A stretch of DNA of 64,000 nucleotides from the NCBI RefSeq assembly GCF_030269485.1, contig NZ_BSTL01000015.1, forward strand, positions 62,001 to 126,000. The letters run 5' to 3'. The notes beneath the pieces were generated by a model. It made no database searches. It had not been told where the DNA came from and was given only the letters and a program-made list of their open reading frames with translations. Shown here in pieces: positions 1 through 8,631 of the stretch (position 1 is the first letter of the stretch; each line of letters starts with the position of its first letter). This stretch comes from Actinoplanes sp. NBRC 103695 (GTDB lineage Bacteria; Actinomycetota; Actinomycetes; Mycobacteriales; Micromonosporaceae). The position numbers were made by a program, and so were the translations under genes.

Positions 1-144
1 GCGCCTCAGGAACGCCTGGGTCAGCTCGCCGACCTCCTCCTGCAGCTTGAGCAGGTACCAGGCGTCGGTGCGGTCGATCGCGTGCACCTCGGCGTACCGG
101 TCGGAGATGATCGCGACGTCCTCGGACAATCGGCGCAATTCCAT
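1..144 (-). CDS. MazG-like nucleotide pyrophosphohydrolase (partial, N-terminus)
   Basis: The first 48 residues read inward from an ATG at 144 and run off the left edge. They contain LKLQEEVGELTQAF, which matches the first helix of the MazG/all-alpha NTP pyrophosphatase fold with its metal-binding Glu ladder (ExxxE). Such enzymes hydrolyse (d)NTPs or similar nucleotides to the monophosphate. The start lies 10 nt after the prfH stop on the same strand, so the gene is probably the third member of an rtcB-prfH operon. No good Shine-Dalgarno is visible, which suits translational coupling. Only the N-terminus is present, so the subfamily and full length cannot be judged. Confidence 0.72.
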   Translation of the reverse strand, partial: MELRRLSEDVAIISDRYAEVHAIDRTDAWYLLKLQEEVGELTQAFLRR

Positions 145-154
145 GGTCGCGATC

Positions 155-739
155 TTAGGGTCGCTCGGTGCGGACCGGGTCACCTCGGACGAGTGAGTCG
201 TGGACGCGCCAGCGCTCGGTCGTCATCAGGGCGGCCACCCGCTCGTCGCCGCGGGCGAGCCGGTCGCGCAGTTGCCGCATGGCCAGGGCCCGGTTGAGGC
301 TGAACTGCCGCTCGGTGTCCACCACGATCACGGTGCCGGTCGGCCGGTGGGTGGCCCGGACCGCCGTGCTCGCCTTGTTGCGGTGCTGGCCGCCGGGCCC
401 ACCGGTGCGCACCGCCACAACATCCACATCGGACTCGGCGAACGACGTCACCGGCGCGCCGACCTCGCAGAGCTGCGCGGTGACGTACCAGTTCTTCCGG
501 CCGTGCTTGCGGAAGGGGCTCGGCGCGTGCCAGCAGAGCGTGCCGGTCCAGCCCGCCGCGAACGCCTCCGCGCCGGCTCCGCCGATCCGGACGATCACCG
601 ATCTCGACCCGTTCTCGACCCGCGCGGTGGTCAGGCCGTGTGCGTCGGCGTCGGCCTCCACTCTGGGTACGAGCTGAGCAAGCGCCCACTCACACTCCCG
701 CGGGCCCCGACCGGCCGACATCAGCAGGTGCACGCTCAT
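155..739 (-). CDS. prfH: Peptide chain release factor homologue PrfH
   Basis: This 194-residue protein has the release-factor catalytic loop TGGPGGQHRNK, with GGQ at about 116-118. It lacks the stop-codon-recognition domain of RF1/RF2, as expected for PrfH, a codon-independent peptide-releasing factor usually encoded beside an RtcB paralogue. The ATG at 739 was chosen because it overlaps the rtcB stop (ATGA) and gives the family's usual length. An upstream extension to 895 is out-of-frame shadow of rtcB. In the best-studied pairing, RtcB2 seals a break in the 16S rRNA decoding centre and PrfH frees the stalled nascent chain. Identification is firm; the substrate here is inferred. Confidence 0.92.
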   Translation of the reverse strand: MSVHLLMSAGRGPRECEWALAQLVPRVEADADAHGLTTARVENGSRSVIVRIGGAGAEAFAAGWTGTLCWHAPSPFRKHGRKNWYVTAQLCEVGAPVTSFAESDVDVVAVRTGGPGGQHRNKASTAVRATHRPTGTVIVVDTERQFSLNRALAMRQLRDRLARGDERVAALMTTERWRVHDSLVRGDPVRTERP

Positions 740-1881
740 CGCCGGCGACCTTTGTCCGCGGTCTTGTAGGTGACCAGCGGGACCGTGCTGACGATCGGCG
801 TGGCCAGGCCGAAGTCGACCAGGTCGTCGATCACCCGCTCGATCTTCTTGTACGCGGTCGGCGCCTCCTCGAAGAGCAGCTGCCGGTCGCCGCACACCAC
901 CAGCGAGCCGACCGGGGTCCGGCGCAGTTCCTCGACCGTGTGCTTGGCCTTGCCCCGGGCCAGCGCGTCGGCCCGGGACATCTTGCGGCCCGCGCCGTGC
1001 GCCACCGACCAGTTCGCCTCCGCCCCGGCGTGCGCCGCGACCAGGAAGGAGTGCGTCCCCCGGGTGCCGGCGATCAGCACGTCCCGGCCGTCGCCCCGGG
1101 CGGCGCCCTTACGGTGCAGGTAGGTCTGGTCGTCGAGCACCTCGACCAGGTTGTGGCACTCGTCCACGATCGCCTCGCCGACCTCGGCGCCGATCGCGTC
1201 ACCGACCCGGGCGGCCATCAGCCGGCGGTTCAGGGAGCCCCAGCGCACCGCGTCGTCGTGCGCGGCCAGGTAGGCGGCGGGATCCGCGGCCGGGCCGGCG
1301 CCGTGCTCCGCGGTGTGCGCCCGCAGGATGCCCTCGCCGAACCCGCGCGAGCCACTGTGGACGATCAGCACCAGGTCGCCCTTGGTCAGGCCGGCCCGCT
1401 CGGCGTGGACGTGGTCGAGGACCGCGTCGACCCGGGCCAGCTCGACGAAGTGGTTGCCGCGGCCGACCGTGCCCAGGCTCTCGGTGTGTCCGGCCGGAAT
1501 CTCCTCGTCCACCTCGGCCGGGTCGACGGCCCGATCCAGGTCGGGGAAGCGGGCGGCCAGCCTCTCCGGCACGGCCCGCTTGAGGCGGACCGGGAAGACG
1601 GCGATGCCGCAGCCGATGTCGGAGCCGACCAGGAAGGGGTAGAGCACGCGGGAGAGCATCGCGGCGCCGATCGGCGCACCCTTGCCCGGGTGCAGGTCGG
1701 GCATCCCGGCGACATGCAGCATGCCGTCGAGCACGGCCACCTGGTGACATTGCCCGACGGCGTCGGACTCGATCCAGCTCGACGAGGACGCGAAAACGGT
1801 GACTGACAAGGACATTCTCCCAGGTAGCGTGCCGTCCACGATCCTCTGAGCGATCACTGCCCGCAATCGTTTTTCGTTCAT
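736..1881 (-). CDS. rtcB: RtcB-family RNA ligase (RtcB2-like, PrfH-linked)
   Basis: This is a GTP- and Mn-dependent 3'-phosphate/5'-OH RNA ligase. Family motifs are all present: HPGKG near residue 64, SDIGCGI with the metal-binding Cys near 91, GRGNHFVE, VHSGSRGFG, and the guanylylated-His region HGAGRKMSR. The ATG at 1881 has a strong Shine-Dalgarno (GGAGG, 7 nt away) and gives 381 aa. The internal ATG at 1815 would give a more typical RtcB2 N-terminus (SLSVTVFASSSSWIE), but its GGGAG is only one base away. It overlaps prfH by ATGA, so the two are translationally coupled. No archease gene is visible beside it. It is divergent from the secreted-protein pair. Confidence 0.92.
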   Translation of the reverse strand: MNEKRLRAVIAQRIVDGTLPGRMSLSVTVFASSSSWIESDAVGQCHQVAVLDGMLHVAGMPDLHPGKGAPIGAAMLSRVLYPFLVGSDIGCGIAVFPVRLKRAVPERLAARFPDLDRAVDPAEVDEEIPAGHTESLGTVGRGNHFVELARVDAVLDHVHAERAGLTKGDLVLIVHSGSRGFGEGILRAHTAEHGAGPAADPAAYLAAHDDAVRWGSLNRRLMAARVGDAIGAEVGEAIVDECHNLVEVLDDQTYLHRKGAARGDGRDVLIAGTRGTHSFLVAAHAGAEANWSVAHGAGRKMSRADALARGKAKHTVEELRRTPVGSLVVCGDRQLLFEEAPTAYKKIERVIDDLVDFGLATPIVSTVPLVTYKTADKGRRR

Positions 1882-1954
1882 CCACAGGCCTCCCCCGCCG
1901 GCTCCCGGTCGGCATAGAGTCAGGTCCTCAATGGACCGCTCACGGGGGTTACGA

Positions 1955-4567
1955 ATGCTCCGAAAAGTCTTATCCGTCCTGGCCGGCGGCGCGCTCGCCG
2001 CCGGGCTGGTCGTCGTCGGCCCGGCCGCACCGGCCCTGGCGGCCGACGTCTGGATCATGCCCGTGCCGCAGACCGGCACCGTGCGCGGCGTCTTCACCGA
2101 CCGGGCGGGTGAGCCGATCGCCGGCGCCACGGTCTATTCGGACAGCCCCGACTACAACCACTGGTCGGAGAACGGCACGACCGACGCGCAGGGCCGCTAC
2201 CTGCTCGAGGACGTCCCGGCCGGCCGCATCACGATGGCCTTCTCCGATCACGGCCTGACGCAGTACGCGCCGGGCCGGCCCTCCCGCGACGACGCGCAGG
2301 TGTTCACCGTCGTGCCCGGCCTGATCACGGTGGTCGACGAGCGCCAGGTGCCGCTCGGGACGATCGAGGGCCGCCTCACCGACGCCGCCGGAAACCCGTC
2401 CGCGGACGTCTCCGTCCGGGCCGACCCGGTGGACTACCTGTTCTCCACGGCAAGCTCGCGGACCGACGCCGACGGCCGTTACAGCATCCCGCGCGTGCCG
2501 TCCGGGCCGGTCCAGGTGGAGTTTCAGTCCGGGCAGCGCCACCAATGGGCCCGCGACGCGAACAGCAAGGCCTCGGCCCGGGTCTTCACCGTGCGCGGCG
2601 GGCAGACGCTGACCGTCGACGAGAGCTGGCGGCCGACCGGCACGCTCAGTGGTCAGATCACCGGCGCCACCGGGCCGGTCTCGGTGACCGTCGCCGAGGT
2701 CGACGGCGACGGCTACCACCACACGACCACCACCGCCGACGGCCGGTTCACGCTCGACGTCCCCTCGGGACGCTGGCGCATCCAGCTCGACTTCCACCAG
2801 TGGCTGCCCGCGAAGATCAACGAGGCCGACGGCAAGGTCTTCCGGGTCGCGGCCGGGGAGACCACCGAGGTGACCGAGTCGCTCCGGCCGACCGGATCGC
2901 TTCGCGTGTCCCTCCGCACCAGCTCCGGCGGGGTCTCACAGTGGTCGTTCGGCCTGTGGCACAACGGCGAGAAGGTCGAGTCCCTGTCCGGCACCAACAC
3001 CGGCTCCCGCACCTTCGACGACCTGCTGCCCGGCGACTACCTGGTCAGCTACGACAACTACTTCGCGCCCGGCACCCTGCGGATCGAGGACGCCACCCCG
3101 GTCAAGGTCCGGGCCGGCCGGGAGAAACGGCTGACCATCACGCACCCGAAGAACGGTGCCCTCTCCGGGCGGGTGACCCTGCCCAGCGGCGAGCCGGCGC
3201 CCGGTATCGAGGTCCAGGCCGCCGTCGAGGGCGAGCCCTTTCCCCGGACCGCCGAGACCGGCACGGACGGCGAGTGGACCATGAACCTGTTCCCGGCGAC
3301 CTACGACATCTCGCTCAACAACCAGTCCGACGAGTTCACCCAGCAGGTCGGGTCGGCCACCGTGACCTCCGGCGGCTCGACGACCCTGGACGCGACGTGG
3401 CAGCAGGGCGGCTCCCTCACCGTCAACGCCGTCGATGCCACCACGGGTGACCCGGTCACCGGCTTCTGCGTGGCGGTGATCGCGAAGTTCGGCGACTACT
3501 GCACCGAGGGCTCCACGGTGGCCGTGGCCGGGCTTCAGGCGGGGCCGACGCTGGTCACCCTGCGGGCGCTGGGCGGCAGTGACTACCTCGAGAAGCCCGA
3601 CGTTCCGGTGACCATCCCCGAGGGCGGGCACGCCACGCTGACCGTCCCGCTGACGCTCGGCGGCCGGATCAACGCGGAGGTCGTCGACCGGGCGACCGGC
3701 TCGCCGGTCGGCTCCGCGTGCATCATCCCGGTCGAGCCGGAGACCGGCGGTGACGAGGTGGCTCGAGCCTGCACCAACAACCAGGGCAAGACCACCACCG
3801 CGGCGCTGGCGCCCGGCGTCTACCAGCTGTTCGCCGAGTCCGGGAACAGCAAGAACGGCGCGCAGTGGTTCACGCCCGAGGGCGGCACCGGTGACCAGCG
3901 CGAGGCCACCAAGTTCCGGGTCAAGGCCGGCAAGACCACCAAGGCCGGGACCGTGCTGCTGGACCAGGCGGGCAAGATCAGCGGTGTCGTGCGCGACCCG
4001 GCCGGGCAGCCGGCGGCGGGGGTGAACGTCGGACTCCGGGCGTTCGAGATCCCCGGGTCCGCGGACTACCCGCCGGACGACACCGACGCCCAGGGGCGTT
4101 ACACGGTCGACGGCCTCGGCCCGTACTCGTGGCCGTTGCTCTTCACCCCGGACTGGGACGTGCCGCGGCAGTGGTCGGGCGCGACCGGCAACCGCTACCA
4201 GGCCGAAACCGTGCCCGTGACCAGCGGCGCGACCAGCACGTACGACGTGACGCTGGCGGCCGGCACCAAGGTCACCGGCACCGCCACGGTGACGCCGGGC
4301 GGCACGGCCTCGTCCGGCGGGGTCCTCAAGGCGCGCAACGCCGCCACCGGCGACCTGCTCGCCGTCGGTGAGGTGCCCGGCCCGGGCGGCCGGTACTCGT
4401 TCACCGTGATCGGCGGGTCCCCGGTGGTCGTCGAGTGGTACCTGGCCGACCCGGTGACCAAGTCGACCGGCTGGTACGACGGCGCCGCCGACTTCGCGTC
4501 GGCGACGAAGGTCCCGGTGCCCGCTTCCGGCACCAAGCGGCTCGACCTGACCATCGGGTCGGCCTAG
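1955..4567 (+). CDS. Secreted multi-domain CarboxypepD_reg-like repeat protein A
   Basis: This 870-residue exported protein has a signal peptide (MLRKVLSVLAGG... ending APALA, cut before ADVW). The rest is a string of about eight to nine beta-sandwich modules of the carboxypeptidase-regulatory/transthyretin-like type. Repeat hallmarks are GxVxGxxTDxxGxPIAGAxV and TDAxGRYxLxxVPAG. No enzyme domain, LPxTG motif or transmembrane anchor is seen, so it is probably secreted or loosely wall-bound. The ATG at 1955 follows GGGGG with good spacing. An in-frame ATG at 1931 is less likely because the paralogue downstream aligns from the later start. Function is unknown; an adhesive or structural role is a guess. 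Confidence 0.85.
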   Translation: MLRKVLSVLAGGALAAGLVVVGPAAPALAADVWIMPVPQTGTVRGVFTDRAGEPIAGATVYSDSPDYNHWSENGTTDAQGRYLLEDVPAGRITMAFSDHGLTQYAPGRPSRDDAQVFTVVPGLITVVDERQVPLGTIEGRLTDAAGNPSADVSVRADPVDYLFSTASSRTDADGRYSIPRVPSGPVQVEFQSGQRHQWARDANSKASARVFTVRGGQTLTVDESWRPTGTLSGQITGATGPVSVTVAEVDGDGYHHTTTTADGRFTLDVPSGRWRIQLDFHQWLPAKINEADGKVFRVAAGETTEVTESLRPTGSLRVSLRTSSGGVSQWSFGLWHNGEKVESLSGTNTGSRTFDDLLPGDYLVSYDNYFAPGTLRIEDATPVKVRAGREKRLTITHPKNGALSGRVTLPSGEPAPGIEVQAAVEGEPFPRTAETGTDGEWTMNLFPATYDISLNNQSDEFTQQVGSATVTSGGSTTLDATWQQGGSLTVNAVDATTGDPVTGFCVAVIAKFGDYCTEGSTVAVAGLQAGPTLVTLRALGGSDYLEKPDVPVTIPEGGHATLTVPLTLGGRINAEVVDRATGSPVGSACIIPVEPETGGDEVARACTNNQGKTTTAALAPGVYQLFAESGNSKNGAQWFTPEGGTGDQREATKFRVKAGKTTKAGTVLLDQAGKISGVVRDPAGQPAAGVNVGLRAFEIPGSADYPPDDTDAQGRYTVDGLGPYSWPLLFTPDWDVPRQWSGATGNRYQAETVPVTSGATSTYDVTLAAGTKVTGTATVTPGGTASSGGVLKARNAATGDLLAVGEVPGPGGRYSFTVIGGSPVVVEWYLADPVTKSTGWYDGAADFASATKVPVPASGTKRLDLTIGSA

Positions 4568-4569
4568 GC

Positions 4570-4614
4570 TCAGGTCCTCATTGGACTTTTGCCACGGGGG
4601 TCACGACATGCTCC
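4570..4614 (+). repeat. Duplicated leader of the tandem secreted genes
   Basis: The sequence before the second secreted gene (TCAGGTCCTCA, GGAC, CACGGGGGT, then ACATGCTCCGA) repeats the leader at about 1920-1961 before the first one. It covers a TAGxxT -10-like element, the Shine-Dalgarno and the first codons. The duplication therefore carried its own expression signals. Confidence 0.6.
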
Positions 4615-7283
4615 GACTGTCCTTAGCCGCCCTGACCGCCGGCGCGATCATCCTGATCGCGCCGGCGGCGCCCGTTTCGGCGGCGCCCGGCTCGGCCGCA
4701 CCCGGCTCGGCCGCACCCGGCTCCGCCGAGGCCGCCGCCGTCTCCCTGACCCCGCCGGACCGGCCGCAGACCGGCCTGGTGACGGGCACCTTCACCGATC
4801 AGACGGGCGCGCCGATCGCCGGCGCGTCCGTCCGGTCGACCAGTCCCGACTACAACGACCGGACCACCAGCACGACCACCGACGCGCGCGGCCGCTACCT
4901 GCTCGAGTACGTCCCGGCCGGGCCGGTGCGGCTGACCTTCCGGTACAACGGCTTGACCCAGTACGCCCCCGGCAGGCCGCGGCCGGCCGAGGCGCAGCTC
5001 TACACCGTGGTGCCCGGCCTGACGACGGTCGTCGACGAGCGCAAGGTCGCGACCGGCACCGTCCAGGGCACGCTGACCGATGCCGCGGGCGCCCCGATCA
5101 AGGGTGGCTCGGCCTCGGTGATCTCGGAGTTCGGCGGCGCGCTGTTCCACTCGCCGGCGACCGACGCCGACGGGCGGTACTCGATCCCCGGCGTCCCGGC
5201 GGGCACGTTCACGATGGTCTTCCGGGCCGGCTCCTTCTCGCAGTGGGCCCACGACGCCGCCACCCAGGCCACGGCGACCACCTTCACCGTCGGTGGCGAC
5301 CAGACGGTGACGGTCGACGAGAGCATGCGGGCGATCGGTTCGCTGGGCGGCCGGATCAACCGCACCACCCGGAGCATCCAGGTCTTCGCCTTCGAGGTGG
5401 GCAGCGACAACTTCCTGGCCGCGGACACCGACGCGGAGGGGCGCTACACCCTCCCGGTGCCGGTCGGGCGCTGGCAGGTGAAGGCCGCCGGCCGGCAGTG
5501 GGTGCCGCGCGAGATCGACCGCGCCGACGCCCAGATCTTCGAGGTCAAGGCCGGAAAACGCACCCTGGTCAACGATCGGCTGCTGCCGACCGGCCAGGTC
5601 CAGGCCTCGCTGCGGGTGGGTGACCCGGGCCGGCTCAGCCGCTGGACCTTCGGCCTCTGGCACGACGGCGTGCTGGTCGCCACCGCCAGCGGCACGTCCC
5701 GCGGCCGGACGTACTTCCGCAATGTGCTGCCCGGCGACTACGTGTTCGGCTACTTCCGGAACGGCACCAACTTCTTCGCTCCGGGCACGGTCAAGATCGA
5801 GAACGCGACCCACATCAAGATGCGGCCCGGCCGGACCAAGCGGATCGGCACCCTCCACCCCGTCAGCGGCACGCTCACCGGGCGGGTGACGCTGCCGACC
5901 GGGGAGCCGCTGCCCGGCATCAAGGCCCGGGCCGACGTCGTCGTCGCCGGCGTGACCCTGTCCTACACCGCGACGACCGGCCCGGACGGTGTCTGGCGGA
6001 TGGACCGCGTCTTCCCGGAGACCTACCGGATCACGCTCACCAACACGACCGGCCGGCTGTCCCAGGACGCCGGGGTGGTCACCACGACGTCCGGCGCCAC
6101 GTCGACACTCGACACGGCATGGCAGCAGGGCGGGGCGATCACCGTCAGCGCGGTCGACGCCACCACCGGCGCCCCGGTCACCGGCATCTGCGTCGCGGTG
6201 GTCGCGAAATTCGGTGACTACTGCGCCCCCGGCTCGACGGTGACCGCGGCCGGCCTCGAGCCGGACCGGACCCTGGTCACCCTGACGCCCCGCGGCGACA
6301 AGGACTACCTGATCGCGAAGGACGTCCCGGCCACCGTGACCGCGGGCGGCAACATGAGGCTCACCGTCCCGTTGACGCTCGGCGGCCGGATCCACCTGGA
6401 GGCCCACGACCGGGCCACCGGCGCACCGGTGCGCGACATCTCGCTCCTCCCGGTCAAGGTCGGCGCCGGCACCGAGTCCCTCGCGTACACCTGGACCAAC
6501 AAGTCCGGCAAGACCACCAGCGAGGCCCTGCCGGAGGGCGTCTACCAGCTGTTCGTGCTGGGCGAGGGCTCATCCGGGTCGCAGTGGTACACGCCCGGGG
6601 GCGGCACCGGCGACCAGGGCGCCGCGACGAGGTTCCGGGTCAGGGCCGGACACACGATCAAGGCCGGTACGGCGCTGCTGGACCGGGCGGGCACAGTCAG
6701 CGGCGTGGTGCGTGACCCGGCCGGGCAGCCGGTGGCGGGCGTCAACGTCAGCCCGCTCGCGTACCGGATCCCCAGCTCCGCCTCGCCCGGCAGTGACAGC
6801 CAGGGCCGGTACACGGTGCGCGGGCTCGGACCGTACGCGTGGCCGCTGCTCTTCACCCCGGTCTTCACCCCGCCCTCGGGCCTGCCCCGGCAGTGGTCCG
6901 GTGGCACCGGCAACCGTTTCCAGGCCGAGACGGTGGCGGTGACCAGCGGGGTCACCAGCACCTACGACATGACGATGGCGGCCGGCACCAAGGTCAGCGG
7001 CACGGTCACCGTGGCGCCGGGCGGTCCGGCGTGGACGGGCGGGCGGCTGACGGCGCGCAACGCGGCCAGTGGCGACATCCTCGCCGTCGCCGACTTCCCC
7101 GGGCCGGGCGGCGCGTACGAGTTCACGGTGATCGGCGGTCGCCCGGTGACCGTCGACTGGTACCTGGCCGACCCGCTGAACAAGGCGGCCGGCTGGTACG
7201 ACGGGGCCGCCGACCTCCAGTCCGCCACGAAGGTGCCGGTGCCCGTCTCCGGCACCAAACGGCTCGACCTCACTGTCGGCTGA
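4608..7283 (+). CDS. Secreted multi-domain CarboxypepD_reg-like repeat protein B
   Basis: This 891-residue paralogue of the preceding gene aligns along almost its whole length with the same module order, for example VDATTGxPVTGxCVAVxAKFGDYC and the closing KVPVPxSGTKRLDLTxG. It has its own signal peptide (MLRLSLAALTAGA... APVSA). A mature N-terminus of three APGSA repeats, encoded by 15-nt tandem repeats, is missing from protein A. The start at 4608 is set by GGGGG upstream and by alignment with the paralogue. The gap after gene A is only 40 nt, so the two may be co-transcribed, although the duplicated leader could also serve as a separate promoter. The role is not known. Confidence 0.85.
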   Translation: MLRLSLAALTAGAIILIAPAAPVSAAPGSAAPGSAAPGSAEAAAVSLTPPDRPQTGLVTGTFTDQTGAPIAGASVRSTSPDYNDRTTSTTTDARGRYLLEYVPAGPVRLTFRYNGLTQYAPGRPRPAEAQLYTVVPGLTTVVDERKVATGTVQGTLTDAAGAPIKGGSASVISEFGGALFHSPATDADGRYSIPGVPAGTFTMVFRAGSFSQWAHDAATQATATTFTVGGDQTVTVDESMRAIGSLGGRINRTTRSIQVFAFEVGSDNFLAADTDAEGRYTLPVPVGRWQVKAAGRQWVPREIDRADAQIFEVKAGKRTLVNDRLLPTGQVQASLRVGDPGRLSRWTFGLWHDGVLVATASGTSRGRTYFRNVLPGDYVFGYFRNGTNFFAPGTVKIENATHIKMRPGRTKRIGTLHPVSGTLTGRVTLPTGEPLPGIKARADVVVAGVTLSYTATTGPDGVWRMDRVFPETYRITLTNTTGRLSQDAGVVTTTSGATSTLDTAWQQGGAITVSAVDATTGAPVTGICVAVVAKFGDYCAPGSTVTAAGLEPDRTLVTLTPRGDKDYLIAKDVPATVTAGGNMRLTVPLTLGGRIHLEAHDRATGAPVRDISLLPVKVGAGTESLAYTWTNKSGKTTSEALPEGVYQLFVLGEGSSGSQWYTPGGGTGDQGAATRFRVRAGHTIKAGTALLDRAGTVSGVVRDPAGQPVAGVNVSPLAYRIPSSASPGSDSQGRYTVRGLGPYAWPLLFTPVFTPPSGLPRQWSGGTGNRFQAETVAVTSGVTSTYDMTMAAGTKVSGTVTVAPGGPAWTGGRLTARNAASGDILAVADFPGPGGAYEFTVIGGRPVTVDWYLADPLNKAAGWYDGAADLQSATKVPVPVSGTKRLDLTVG

Positions 7284-7289
7284 GCCGCG

Positions 7290-7319
7290 GCGGGCCGGCG
7301 ATCTCCGTCGCCGGCCCGC
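7290..7319 (+). terminator. Hairpin terminator after the secreted pair
   Basis: A perfect 11-bp stem (GCGGGCCGGCG paired with CGCCGGCCCGC) with an 8-nt loop begins 7 nt after the stop of protein B and is followed by TT. A second partial copy of CTCCGTCGxCGGCC...CCACACCGG follows at 7341-7369. Confidence 0.7.
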
Positions 7320-7428
7320 TTCCACACCGGAACCCGCAGTCTCCGTCGTCGGCCGCCTCCACACCGGAGCCGGCCGCTCCCTCGGAGTAGCGTCGAATCA
7401 GACATTCGTTGACACGGAGGGATAAGCC

Positions 7429-8604
7429 GTGACGCAGGAGGACCTCGCCGACCCGCTGTTCGCGGCGGACCCGCATCCGACCTACGCGCAGTGGCGCACC
7501 GAGGGCCCGATCCGCCGGGTCCGCCTGCCGCGCGGCGTCGACGCGTGGCTGGTCACCGGGTACGAGGACGCGCGCAAGGCGCTGACCGACCCGAGGTTGT
7601 CCAAGGCGCCGCGCGGCCCGCAGTCGTACTCCGGCGTGCAGAACGCGATCAACCGGCACATGCTGGCCACCGACCCGCCCGACCACACCCGCCTGCGCAA
7701 ACTGGTGGCGGCCGCGTTCACCACCCGGCGCATCGAGTCGCTGCGGCCACGGATCGAGGAGATCACCGACGGCCTGCTCGACGAGATGAGCGCCCACGAC
7801 CGGGTCGACCTGATCGACGCGTTCGCGTTCCCGCTGCCCATCCAGGTGATCTGCGAGCTGCTCGGCATCCCCGTCGAGGACCGGGACTCCTTCCGCGCCT
7901 GGTCCAGCGACATCGTGGCCGGCCCCGAGGTCAGCGGCGCCGAACGGCTGCAGTCCTCGATGGGCGCGCTGATCGCCTACATCAAGGGCCTGCTCGACCG
8001 CCGGCGCGGCCACCTGGGCGACGACCTGCTCTCCGGCCTGATCGCGGTGCGCGACAGCGGGGACCGGCTCACCGAGGACGAGCTGACCTCGATGGTCTTC
8101 CTGCTGCTGATCGCCGGCCACGAGACCACCGTCAACCTGATCGGCAACGGCACCTACCTGCTGCTGAGCGACCGCGCCCGCTGGGAGCGGCTGCACGCCG
8201 ACCGCTCCCTGCTGCCCGGCGCGATCGAGGAGTTCCTCCGCCTGGAGAGCCCGGTCGAGATGTCCACCGGGCGCGTCGCCACCGACGACCTCGAGCTGGG
8301 CGGCCAGCAGATCCACGCGGGCGACGTGGTCCTGGTCGGCCTGCTCTCCGCGAACCGCGACCCTGAACGCTTCGAGGCCCCCGACGAGCTGCGCTTCGAC
8401 CGCCCGCACAACCCGCACGTCGGCTTCGGCCACGGCATCCACTACTGCCTGGGCGCGCCGTTGGCCCGTCTGGAGGCGACGATCGCCTTCGACAAGCTGC
8501 TGAGCCGATTCCCCCGGCTCCGCCTGGCCGTCCCGCCCACGGACCTGATCTGGCGCCCCGGCCTGCTCCTCCGCGGCCTGACCGACCTCCCGGTCCACCC
8601 CTGA
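7429..8604 (+). CDS. Cytochrome P450 monooxygenase
   Basis: This soluble bacterial P450 of 391 residues is close to the family norm. Visible landmarks are the I-helix oxygen-binding motif AGHET (229-233), the K-helix ExxR (E268-R271), and the haem loop FGHGIHYCLGAPLAR with the proximal Cys at about 340. The overall sequence resembles the CYP107-type family used in secondary metabolism. The GTG start has GGAGGG nine bases upstream. No ferredoxin or reductase gene is adjacent, so electrons must come from elsewhere. The substrate cannot be told from sequence. It stands alone, convergent with the S66 peptidase gene. Confidence 0.95.
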   Translation: MTQEDLADPLFAADPHPTYAQWRTEGPIRRVRLPRGVDAWLVTGYEDARKALTDPRLSKAPRGPQSYSGVQNAINRHMLATDPPDHTRLRKLVAAAFTTRRIESLRPRIEEITDGLLDEMSAHDRVDLIDAFAFPLPIQVICELLGIPVEDRDSFRAWSSDIVAGPEVSGAERLQSSMGALIAYIKGLLDRRRGHLGDDLLSGLIAVRDSGDRLTEDELTSMVFLLLIAGHETTVNLIGNGTYLLLSDRARWERLHADRSLLPGAIEEFLRLESPVEMSTGRVATDDLELGGQQIHAGDVVLVGLLSANRDPERFEAPDELRFDRPHNPHVGFGHGIHYCLGAPLARLEATIAFDKLLSRFPRLRLAVPPTDLIWRPGLLLRGLTDLPVHP

Positions 8605-8611
8605 CCCAGCG

Positions 8612-8623
8612 CCGGCGCGCCGG
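8612..8623. terminator. Short palindrome between convergent genes
   Basis: The self-complementary CCGGCGCGCCGG lies between the P450 stop and the S66 stop. It could act as a weak bidirectional terminator; there is no T tract. Confidence 0.3.
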
Positions 8624-8631
8624 TCCGGCTC

